Assembly: GCA_034008185.1 (NCBI GenBank)
Contig: CM067084.1
Location: 66,416,599-66,480,598, forward strand
Direction of reading: 5' to 3'
Source: Gorsachius magnificus
Lineage: Eukaryota > Chordata > Aves > Pelecaniformes > Ardeidae
DNA: 64,000 bases
Part shown: one piece after another, positions 49,601 to 57,725 of the stretch
Numbering within the stretch: the stretch's first letter is position 1
Layout: the number at the start of each line of letters is the position of its first letter
Notes under the pieces: model-generated
Told to the model about the DNA's origin: nothing
Seen by the model: only the letters and a program-made list of their open reading frames with translations
Database searches by the model: none
Position numbers and translations under genes: made by a program

Positions 49601-52600
49601 CGTTGGGAGTGATGGCGTTTGTCTTCCCAAGTCACCGCTACGCGTGATGGAGCCCTGCTGTCCTGGGGATGGTTGAGCACCTGCCTGCCCATGGGAAGCA
49701 GTGAATGAATTCCTTGTTTTGCTTTGCTTGTGCACATGGCTTTTGCTTTACCTATTAAACTGTCTTTATCTCAGCCCATGAGTTTTCTCACTTTTACTCT
49801 TCTGATTCTCTCCCCCATCCGACCAGGGAGCAGTGAGTGAGTGGCTGGGTGGGGCTGAGTTGCCGGCTGGGGTTAAACCATGACAATAAAGAAATATGGG
49901 GGAAATGCACTACAAGAACATTTGTGTTATATAGCATAGTCCTACTAGAAAATTTCAAATATGATTTTCATTCAAATCCCTCACTTATACATGACCATAA
50001 CATTTTGTGAAATGCCTCTTTTAACTGCCATTTTGCATGTTCTATTTTAAAGTTTTTCTTATGTTTCTGTAAACATCTTTATGTTTTAACTATGTTGCAG
50101 TCTAAAGACATGCTTTGCTAGCTTCTTTTCTGTTAGAAAAGTATTTTTTAAAAAAATTATTCTATTTGCACATAAACTCAGAAGCAAAATCTATCCAGGT
50201 AGCTATGCCTTTGTAAAAGCTAGCCTGGGGGCAATTAAGAAACAGACAATGAACAGAAAGGGTTATAAATAATTAGAATATTTGTTTTGCACCTGTGCAA
50301 TAGGAAATTTCCATTTTGTTTAGATTACACTACTTGCTTATAGACCTAAGGGAAAGAGAAAAAAACACATAATATGAAATTAATAGTGCAGCTCTTCTTT
50401 TTAATAATGCCATTTTGAGTCTGAATTCAGGAAAGCAGCCCTAATGTCCAGCCTGGGTGCATGCTATTCTGAGTAAGAATACTTTGATGAATGTGTTCAG
50501 ACTTCTCAATTTTAAAATTATATTCTGAAAATGCCACAGGAATTAATTAGACCACTGTCCTGGTTTTGGCTGGGAAAGAGTTAATTTTCTTCCTAGTAGC
50601 TGGTATAGCGCTGTGTTGTGGATTTAGTGAGAATAATGTTGATAACACCCTGATGGTTTAGTTGTTGCTAAGCAGTGTTTATACTAAGTCAAGGACTTTG
50701 CAGCTTCCCATGCCCTGCCAGTGAGGAGGTACACAAAAAGCTGGAAGGGGGCACAGCCAGGACAGCTGACCCCAACTGCTCAGAGGGGTATTCCATACCA
50801 TTTATATATACCATATGTATATACACTGGGGGGAGTTGGATGGGGGGGCAGCAATCGCTGCTTGGGGACAGGCTGGGCATCGGTTGGCAGGTAGCGAGCA
50901 ATTGCACCGAGCATCACTTGCTTTGTATATTCTTTTATCATTATTATTATTATTATTATTATTTTATTTTATTTCATTTCAACTATTAAACTGTTCTTAT
51001 CTCAACCCATGAGGTTTTTTTTTTTCACTTTTACTTTTCCAATTCTTTCCCCCATCCCACTGTGGGGGGGGAGGGTGAGCAAGCAGCTGTGTGGTGCTCA
51101 GTTGCCTCTGGGATTAAACAATGACAACCACAAAACTGCCATAAACATGAGACATATAGCAATACTTTCAAGGATATTGTATTTACATTTCTAAAAGCCC
51201 AAATCAGTTAACGATAAATTTAACATTGCCACGGTAACAATCCTTTATGTTGCTCATTTTAGTGTAGTCTGTATTATTAGTCATATCCTGCTTCAGATAT
51301 AAACAAAGTGACATCTGTTAACTCCAACAGCAACTCCACCTATCTAGAGCCTACTGCAAGACCAGACTTCATATACCTACACAACTGTTAATTGACTTAA
51401 GTTTTCATAATTTATATTATATTGTAGGTGTGTAGAAATCTATAGTTAAAGTTTATAGCACCTTCCACTGTGATGTGTTTATAAACTTGCCAAACTTGAA
51501 TTGTTCAGCTGAAATTTTAGTACCATATTATTGGCATTAGGATAATTTCTTCTTTCATGGGGAACTCGAACTAAAACGCTTCTGGTAAGTTAAGAGTGTT
51601 ATTAGGATGAAACATGTTGTTTTGTCTCTGTTAAGAGCCATGAACCTGTTTTCAGTCCTGTATCTTCCTGTTTTGCAGCCGGAACTGAAAATGGGAGGTT
51701 GAGGGAAGAAGGTGATATTTGCCAATATTGTGCAAATATAATCTAATCCTGTTTAAGATCATGATTCAATGCTGCAGGAACCCAACCCTCTGCAAATACC
51801 TCTTCAAACTACCAGGAAAAATTTTAGTGGCAGAATAAAGGACTGAACGCCAAGAGACTGTCCTTAGTTTCTTCCTTTTTACCAAAGTCCAAACAATGTA
51901 AGGAATACAGAAAAAGTGGTCATTTTATCAAAGCGTGTGACTTACCTCCAGTCCTGTGTAATTAACACAGACAATGAAAGCTCATGGATAACCATGCTTC
52001 AGCAGTTGATTACTACTTGATTTTTCAGGTGGATGAGCTAATCAGTACCCCAGGGTAGCTGTAAAGTGTGGTGCTTTCCTTCTTACGTGACCTGACATAC
52101 AAGGCATGCAAAGCAAAGCTGGTCTTCCCAAGAGCATTGTGAGATTTGGCACTTCAGAAAGACCATCCCCACCATTTCTGTGCCGTGTTCTCCTTACAGA
52201 ACACTGTGGCACTGGGCGGGGGGAGGGGGAAGAAATGTGAAATAAAAAGCTGAAGGATTAAAAATCTTGCCTTAATTACACTACTTTTAGTAATATGACA
52301 TCCATCAATGCTCGTTTTTTGTTTCCAGACAGCTACAAGCATGTTGGCTTCAACAGGATCACTGTCATGGCTAGGAGCAAAACATCAGGCTTCTGATTAA
52401 TAACCATTTTATACAGAACATAAAAAACTAATCCAGAAACAAGCAAGACTTACCCAACAGAAGGATTCACAACTCTGATATAGTCATAGCATCTTCCAAT
52501 GACAATACTTTCCAGGTTTTGTGTTGTACCCTCACCTTTCCATTTTCTTCCTTGCGCTTCTAAGCAGCTGTTCATAAACAGAACAGAGGCAAGTGAGAGA

Positions 52601-52623
52601 GACAAAAAAAGGCTCTTCATCAT
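40538..52623 (-). CDS. BST1: BST1 / CD157, ADP-ribosyl cyclase 2 (coding exons 1-7; last exon(s) not resolved)
   Basis: BST1 is a GPI-anchored ecto-enzyme of the CD38 family with weak NAD+ glycohydrolase/cyclase activity and roles in leukocyte adhesion. Seven coding exons were read on the minus strand: 52454-52623, 47401-47530, 46213-46348, 45641-45723, 44990-45066, 42621-42713 and 40538-40624 (776 nt, 258 codons plus 2 nt, all junctions in phase). A signal peptide replaces the CD38 membrane anchor. Paralogue marks are SLADTL where CD38 has TLEDT, IPPNK where CD38 has IPCNK, and no cysteine in exon 5, exactly the CD157 pattern. Conserved active-site positions are Trp of SLFW, Trp of ESFW and Glu of DYEIPNL. 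Human BST1 has 318 residues, so about 50 residues including the GPI signal are still to be placed. The promoter side lacks a CpG island, unlike its neighbours. Confidence 0.93.
40625..42620 (-). other. BST1: BST1 intron 6
   Basis: A 2.0-kb AT-rich intron. I checked it for a cassette exon and saw none. No mobile element is recognised. Confidence 0.85.
42621..42713 (-). CDS. BST1: BST1 coding exon 6 (93 nt)
   Basis: The translation is G-FFADYEIPNLQKDKISQI, then VIWVVDDIEGPD, against human FFADYEIPNLQKEKITRI. The acceptor TTGAATCAG at 42714 was chosen over a second AG 11 bases further in (TTTTTTTGCAG), because only the first restores phase with exon 5 and recovers the conserved FFAD. The donor is GATAT|GTAAGT. 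The Glu of DYE aligns with the essential catalytic Glu226 of CD38. Confidence 0.94.
42714..44989 (-). other. BST1: BST1 intron 5
   Basis: A 2.3-kb intron. It contains a slightly GC-richer patch at about 43,540-43,950 with an 82-codon plus-strand frame of no recognised family, and a near-tandem 15-mer TTTCTGAAATAAGGA at about 44,607-44,640. Otherwise nothing is seen. Confidence 0.8.
44990..45066 (-). CDS. BST1: BST1 coding exon 5 (77 nt)
   Basis: The acceptor is TGTATTGCAG and the donor CCAGG|GTAAGA. It enters in phase 0 and leaves in phase 2. The translation YAQHSSGVIHVLLNGSSVGG, then AYPSP, matches human YSKDSSGVIHVMLNGSEPTG and AYPIK. NGS is a potential N-glycosylation site shared with human. 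No cysteine is present, in keeping with CD157 (CD38 has Cys201 here). Confidence 0.94.
45067..45640 (-). other. BST1: BST1 intron 4
   Basis: A 574-bp AT-rich intron with donor GTAAATAG and acceptor TTGCAG. Nothing else is seen in it. Confidence 0.85.
45641..45723 (-). CDS. BST1: BST1 coding exon 4 (83 nt)
   Basis: The acceptor is TTTCCTACAG and the donor GTCACT|GTAAAT, which has T rather than G at +6 and is weaker than the others. Phases are 1 in and 0 out. The translation ELDYESCPTTAECENNAVES, then FWRMASVT, matches human LDYQSCPTSEDCENNPVDSF and WKRAS. It keeps both cysteines and the active-site Trp. Confidence 0.95.
45724..46212 (-). other. BST1: BST1 intron 3
   Basis: A 489-bp intron between exons 3 and 4. 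Nothing recognised in it. Confidence 0.85.
46213..46348 (-). CDS. BST1: BST1 coding exon 3 (136 nt)
   Basis: The acceptor is TTTTTTATATAG and the donor CCTG|GTAAGA. Phases are 0 in and 1 out, and the length is identical to CD38 exon 3. The translation SLFWENNQLLVNSFTGRGRR, then YMSLADTLFGFFGDFLNWCG, matches human SLFWENSHLLVNSFADNTRR, FMPLSDVLYG and FLSWC. The Glu146 position of CD38 is Ala-Asp here, as expected of CD157. Confidence 0.95.
46349..47400 (-). other. BST1: BST1 intron 2
   Basis: A 1.05-kb intron. A 144-codon plus-strand frame (46599-47033) opposite the gene has no recognised family or supporting signals and is regarded as chance. No repeat is recognised. Confidence 0.8.
47401..47530 (-). 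CDS. BST1: BST1 coding exon 2 (130 nt)
   Basis: The acceptor is TGATTACAG and the donor AACAAG|GTAATG. Phases are 2 in and 0 out, and the length equals CD38 exon 2. The translation EKNCSEMWEAFKNAFINK, then DPCSVLPKDYELFINLSLHK and IPPNK, is nearly the human CD157 segment (NCTAIWEAFK, DPCSVLPSDYDLFINLSRHS). NLS is a potential N-glycosylation site shared with human. Confidence 0.96.
49307..49885 (+). mobile_element. solo LTR of an avian endogenous retrovirus (copy A)
   Basis: It begins TGTGCTGGTTTTCCTGGGAT and ends GGGTTAAACCATGACA. It shares most internal blocks with copy B: the TAGTAGCT region, GGGGGCACAGCCAGGACAGC, TGACCCCAACTG, ATTAAACTGTCTTTATCTCA and CTCTCCCCCATCC. ATTAAA near 49753 may be its polyadenylation signal. 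There is no matching target duplication (flanks GCTAC and ATAAA), and no internal retroviral sequence is adjacent. It lacks the ATT-repeat segment of copy B. Confidence 0.88.
50556..51126 (+). mobile_element. solo LTR of an avian endogenous retrovirus (copy B)
   Basis: The element starts TGTCCTGGTTTTGGCTGGGA and ends GGATTAAACAATGACA, with TG...CA ends, and is flanked on both sides by the 5-bp duplication ACCAC (50551-50555 and 51127-51131). It contains a TATATA stretch near 50805, an ATT microsatellite and ATTAAACTGTTCTTATCTCA. A 5-bp duplication is what ERVL-type integrases usually leave, so ERVL-like is likely (inference). No viral genes remain. Confidence 0.93.
50937..50964. repeat. (ATT)n microsatellite inside LTR copy B
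   Basis: About nine ATT units followed by TTTTATTTTATTT. It is an internal part of the LTR ahead of its polyadenylation signal. Confidence 0.9.
52454..52623 (-). CDS. BST1: BST1 coding exon 1 (170 nt)
   Basis: The exon encodes a signal peptide, MMKSLFLSLSLASVLFMNSC, followed after LEAQG by RKWKGEGTTQNLESIVIG and RCYDYIRVV. Human CD157 has RWRGEGTSAHLRDIFLGRC at this point. The donor is GTTGG|GTAAGT, phase 2. Two adjacent ATGs open the frame. The first (52623) has T at -3 and the second (52620) has A at -3, so the second may be used as well or instead. The change only affects one residue of the signal peptide. Confidence 0.94.
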
Positions 52624-55600
52624 GAATTCTTGACAACCCAAGTTCTTAAAAAAAAAAGTTGGGGAAAAAAAAGTTAAATGATACAATTTAAATGGAAAAC
52701 TGGAGGCGAAACCTTTAATATTTTCAGTACTGGCTATAGCTCTGTACACAAAAGACTAAGTTAGGCGGAAATCTGAATCTTGCTGGGGACTGTAATGTAA
52801 CTGTTTCCTGAAGCGATTGCAGCACAGGGATACATCACTTCCTCATGCTTAACCGTTCCTCACTTCAGAAAAACTAGATTTTTACGGTCATGACATTGCC
52901 ACCTGGTGATAGCTGGGAAGAATTACAACATATTTCAGTAAAATGAGAAAAACTCTTACCACTTCAGTATTTATGATGCCTTAGGTTTACTTAATACTCG
53001 TTGCCATGCTACACCTGCCTAAAACATCACAAGGGCTTGCAAGCAACCTGTTCTAAACCAGTTTCTTTTTGTTTTAAAGGGGCTACACTTTTTACACATA
53101 TTTCTCTAACGGCTGAAAAAAAATTTCTGTAATACATATCAAGAAATATGCAGATAAAGTACTGATCTCATAAACACCCAAATTCTCAGGTGATCTTGTA
53201 TCACACATAGGGGTAACATTAGTCAGCTCTTCCTTCCACCTCTCCCCTGGATCTGACAGCAATGTTCTGGTGTGATGACACGTGTTTCAAAGTCTTCTTC
53301 ATGCACAAAACAGCCTTGCAGGCAGGAATCAATCATAACGCGGACCAAAAGGATTAAGATGTACTTCCTGGGCACTGAAGAAATCTCTTCAACTTATGTT
53401 TACTCTTATTCTCCCTCCAGCCTCTTTTCCCCAAGTACTTGTTTAGATCATCAAATAGCATCAATTAATCTAATCTGTAGTGTAACTATTCTGTAGTATC
53501 TTTAGTGTAACTATTTCTGTATTATACACTGCTGCAAATACAGCCATGCTACTTTTTTCCCTTGTTAAAAAAAATTCGGTTTTCACACTTAGAGTAATCT
53601 GTCTGTGGACTCACATTTCTGAGGAACATGCTGGTTCTTTATGTCTTTCTATTAAACACCCTCCATGCCTCAGTGAATGTATACATCTTTATTATTCATG
53701 TAATTATTTATATAGTGTCGTGCTCTACATTGATGCACTGGTACTTAGCTGATGGATTTTGCTGAAGGCAAAACCTTGCTAATCATTGAGTAAACTGCTG
53801 ATGATGGATTTCTCCTGTAAATGTGATAGAAAGATAACCAGCTGGTTTGTTACTTGCAGCAGAGTCGGCAGGAGAGCCAGATTTACCCAGAAATGGATGT
53901 GTGGTGTTGTGCTTGATATGGTGGAGGTACAGCAAATGCTGTACTTCAGTTACTTCTCTGATGCTCTTTCTCCCTATTTCTCTTCCTAACCTCTCTGAAA
54001 CATGGCCATACTGATAGGGCACAAACAGTTTCAAGTCACTGCTTTGGGTTCAGGATTAGAGAGTGTAATAATCCATGGAAGTCAAGATTTTTTTTTTGTT
54101 ATTACAAACTTTGCTGCAAACAAATTTTGCCCAATAATTTCAGGGCTAACAGAAACCAGAGGCATCACTGATGTAACCTTCTACATAGAACAGAGCAGAA
54201 ATTGTCACTTGATTTTTGCCTCAAGACTAAAACTTCTGCTTAAAATATACAGTAGAAGTTAAAAAGACATAAAGATGAATATGAAGGTTTGGAATGGCTT
54301 TTCTCCAAGGACACACCAGGTTAGGACTCATCAACTTTGGGAAGAACATGTGGGTGCTGCTCAGTGGTGTTCTCCAGAAAAGAGATGACCTGTCTTAACA
54401 TCCCAGAGGGAATGGAAATAAGTCCAACAACTGCTAGGATACCTATCTTATCCCCTATTGAGCTCGCTTTCCTCACTGGTCACTCCTAGAAACACAACTT
54501 TGGGCCAGAAGGGCCCCTAATCTGACTCCGCACAACCATTTTTAATTTATGTTCTTAGTTTTAATTTAAATACTTCACTGTCATGGATGGAGTGGGAGGG
54601 AGGCAAAAAACTATAGTTTATTGGTGTAAAACAGTGAGTTAACAAAGTTCAGTGGTAAATGCGACAATAGTTTATAAGATTCGATGGCAAGGTACACTTG
54701 GTTATTTACTGCACAGAGGACAGGGTCAGACAAAACTGTCAGGGAGACCCTCCCGTTGAGTCATGAGATTCAGAAAAGATCCCCTTGCTTTCTACACTCC
54801 TTCCTCAGAGAGGAGCCTAGGTGAGGCCGGATCCAATCCTAGTCCCAGACTTGGTCAACAGTTTATGTCTAAAGGATCATATATGCGCAGTTAATCCTTT
54901 ATGTCACTTAGCTAAGATTTCCAAGTTAGCAGGCTGTTGGTCACTTACCAAGAATCTGTTGTGGTAAGGAATCTCTCAACCTCGAGGAGTAACCTTGAGA
55001 GGCGTCCCTGCTCACGGGGAGATCCTGGCGTGCAGCCCGCTGCCGTGCAGGAGAGCTCAAAGGGCTCTTGGGCTGCTCACTACTAAGATAATTGGCTCAT
55101 AGTCATATTTGCATACTGACCACTGTGCTTAGGTGGGCACATTGCACAATAACCCTTGGCTACCCTTGTTATCTGTCTCCCCCACATCCAGTGGGTGCAA
55201 CCTTCACGACCAGACACATCTATCAGACGCATCTATCACCACAGCCACAGGTGGCTATCACTTGAAAGAGGTCAAGGGAGGGGGAGTCAGAGGGGAGGGG
55301 GGAGCACACCGCCACATTCACATGATGGCTAAACTAAGAAGCCTCTGGGGAAATTGTTCCAATGGTTTGATAGTCTTGAGAGCCAAACTTGAGCTCTGGC
55401 TTGAACTTGTCTACCTTTAGCTTCCAGTCACTGGATCTCCTGGTGTCTTTTTCTGTTACGTTAATGAAGACTCTACCCTCAGAAATCTTCTCTCTGTGTA
55501 AATTCTTGCAGAAAATGACCGAGTTTCCCCTTACACTTGTCCATGAAAAAACCCAGTAATTTAATCCCATTATCAGGCACTTTCTCTTGTAGCATTGTAC

Positions 55601-57130
55601 TTCACTGCCATGATCTGGCTGGCTGTCTTGCCTCCCAAGCTCTGGCAATTCCTGCTGGATGCAGATCACTGTCCCCCACCTTCTGCCCCTCTCCCCTAGA
55701 AGAGGTTACTGCACACGAAGCAGTCAGCAAAATTGGCAGGCAGCATTATCTGCTCTGGAGATAATCTAGTTCACAAACTGAATGTTAACTCAAACGACCA
55801 CGAAATTTGGCATACGTTTGTTTTCTGAAGCCCTGGAAGATGAGGCACGGACGTGTTCTCTCTTGTTATTTCCACCAGATGGGAGTGGTAACTTCCAGCA
55901 GAAGGAAGGTGTAACAGGTGGGAACATTAATCCTCTATGACTACTCATGTATGGATTGCTGGCAGAACAACCCCAATTCGGTACGACTTTGTGCTTTAGG
56001 CCTGGAAATATGACCTCGGAACTGCTCGTATTAACAAGCTCCTCTGTAAGCAGTGAACTTCACCAAACATACACTTCTTGAGGGTTTCTGTCTTGGGTGC
56101 ACAATTCTACCTACAGCAGTAACCCAAGGTCTCACCCTGGTATGCTGCGATACACACTCTCTGTGCAAGAAATGCACGAGCCCAAAGCCAGAGTGGTGCT
56201 TACTAGCCAAGCAGTAAACGCAACCATGTGCTGGCTGGCCACCCGCGTAACCCCTGTGCTTTGCCTTCCTTTTCTTCTCTCAAGCGTAACTGCTTTTTTT
56301 TTCCCCCAAAGTTGTACAAATTTAACCTTCCAAGATTTGTACATGTTTGCAAATATGATTAAGTAGGCCAGCATGTTCAGAAGACCTTGGAGGTGGAAAG
56401 GATGATGGAAACACCCAGTACTGCAGTTGCTTAAGCCTCATTTCCTTAGATAAAGAGATAAAAAGATTATTGTGCAGAGTGGGATCTAGATAACCCTCAT
56501 CACATGATCTCTCTTCCTCAATTCACCATCTACTACTTTTACCAGCAATAATTTCGCCTTTTTTTCTGAAGCATTAGTACGTTGAAGAGTATTGGACTAA
56601 AAACATGTCTTTGTTCAAAATGTTTTGATCCGTTTACAATCCTGCTTACATCTATAAATTAGCTAGCTTCAAATGCTGCAACATAGGTTTTGTGCAGTAA
56701 TAGTTTTCAGTCAGAAAGGCATTTATTGTGTATTTGACAATGCACTTTTGGGATGTTTAGCACACATTGCCATGTTGGCTGACAGTCACACCTCTTATCA
56801 AACTGATGCGTAACCTCAATCCTGCTAAGTTCCTACTTTTTCAGAAACGTTGCTCGGGCAGGTGAGTATCAAAGGCTGGGGTTCCTGCTCCTGCTGCCTT
56901 CGATGTTAAACAAATGCAGCACTTAACTCTGCTTATTTGGCAAAAGGCTGGGCACAGATTCCCCGCTGCAGCCCGGTTTGGGACACGGCACGGGTCACCC
57001 CGCCGGAACACCAGCTCCTCTGCAGACGCCCTCTTCATTCCGCACAGGCCGTTATCTCCTCGGTTTCCTTGGGTGAAGTGAGTTTACGTCACACGTCAAC
57101 ACACACAACGCAATTTTAAATTCCTTTCGA
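52624..57130. other. BST1-FBXL5 intergenic DNA
   Basis: The two genes are divergent, about 5.0 kb apart between start codons. The BST1-proximal side is AT-rich with no CpG island and no clear TATA box that I would defend. One solo LTR (54579-55316) occupies the middle. No other gene is seen: human FAM200B, which lies here in mammals, is not recognised, as expected for a mammalian transposon-derived gene. Confidence 0.75.
54579..55316 (-). mobile_element. solo LTR (738 bp), second family
   Basis: Read on the minus strand it begins TGTGGCGGTGTGCTCC and ends CCATCCATGACA, and it is flanked on both sides by the 5-bp duplication TTCAC (54574-54578 and 55317-55321). AATAAA is present on the minus strand at 54617-54622, about 40 bp before the end. 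The body is unlike copies A and B except for the shared terminal ATGACA. It has no internal genes. The exact 5-bp duplication indicates a complete, fairly intact solo LTR; ERVL-like by duplication length (inference). Confidence 0.88.
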
Positions 57131-57498
57131 TTTAATTAAAGGCGTAAAAACTGCCGTGCCCCCGGCGCGCCAGGTTACCCGGTGGGCACAGAGACCTGCT
57201 ACCACGGGACAGCGCCCATACCTTGGCTACCGCCCGGCAGGCCGCCGGCCCCGGGGCTCTGGTCAGCCACCCCCACCCGCATTTTGCAGGCCGGGCCTCC
57301 GAGCGCTGCTCGCCACGCACAGCCGCGGAGCAGCCGCCCTGCGCTAGGGCCAGGCGGGCGCCGGCCCGCGCCTCACCGAGGGGCCGCCACCGTTCCCCGC
57401 CCACCGCCGAGGGGCGGCCGCCGCCCCCTGCCCGCCGCCGAGGGGCCGCCAAGGCCCGCGGGCCCGCTCGGCCCGGGGCAGGAAGGGGCGGGGCGCAG

Positions 57499-57510
57499 CG
57501 CGCATGCGCG
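57499..57510. promoter_or_regulatory. FBXL5: NRF1-type palindrome, copy 1
   Basis: CGCGCATGCGCG, a perfect match to the NRF1 consensus YGCGCAYGCGCR core. It lies 132 bp upstream of the FBXL5 ATG. Confidence 0.7.
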
Positions 57511-57538
57511 CGGCGGCGCTGCTGGCGGGGCGGCCGTG

Positions 57539-57548
57539 GTCACGTGGC
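57539..57548. promoter_or_regulatory. FBXL5: CACGTG E-box (GTCACGTGGC)
   Basis: GTCACGTG fits the site for USF and for MiT/TFE (CLEAR-type) bHLH-Zip factors. It sits between the two NRF1-type palindromes. Sequence match only. Confidence 0.5.
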
Positions 57549-57572
57549 GCCGGGGCGCTCTCCGCGGCGCGG

Positions 57573-57584
57573 CGCGCATGCGCG
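57573..57584. promoter_or_regulatory. FBXL5: NRF1-type palindrome, copy 2
   Basis: A second identical CGCGCATGCGCG, 74 bp downstream of the first and 58 bp before the ATG. Confidence 0.7.
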
Positions 57585-57641
57585 TGGCGGATGTTGCCGC
57601 CGCCGTTAGCGCCGCCAGCGCCGGGGCTCTATGGGGAGAAC

Positions 57642-57725
57642 ATGGCTCCTTTCCCCGAGGAGGTGGACGTCTTCTCGGCTCCGCACTGGCGGATGAAGCA
57701 GCTCGTGGGGCTCTACTGCGACAAG
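57642..57725 (+). CDS. FBXL5: FBXL5 coding exon 1 (first 28 codons)
   Basis: FBXL5 is the substrate adaptor of an SCF ubiquitin ligase that targets iron regulatory protein 2; an N-terminal hemerythrin-like domain binds a di-iron centre and makes the protein iron- and oxygen-responsive. This exon encodes [20 protein letters not shown] and LVGLYCDK, identical to human except Ser for Thr at residue 12. His15, a di-iron ligand of the human hemerythrin domain, is present. The donor is AAG|GTAGCG, phase 0. I chose the ATG at 57642 from the conserved start and its A at -3 and G at +4. Two in-frame ATGs lie upstream (57504, 57588) without a stop, but they read a low-complexity Arg/Ala/Pro stretch not found in the family. 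The gene continues beyond the window and is divergent from BST1. Confidence 0.96.

Larger units (their letters stand above)
47531..52453 (-). other. BST1: BST1 intron 1 (4.9 kb)
   Basis: It carries two related solo LTRs (49307-49885 and 50556-51126), both in plus orientation and so antisense to BST1, which make up about a quarter of the intron. The DNA between and around them is AT-rich with no other recognised feature. Confidence 0.85.

Noticed and set aside
49886..50555. sequence between the two LTRs, considered as the remnant interior of one provirus
   Set aside because: No retroviral coding, primer-binding or polypurine features are seen, and LTR B has its own target duplication.
57132..57452. 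minus-strand 106-codon frame upstream of FBXL5, considered as a divergent gene
   Set aside because: No recognised protein or splice donor; low-complexity CpG-island translation.
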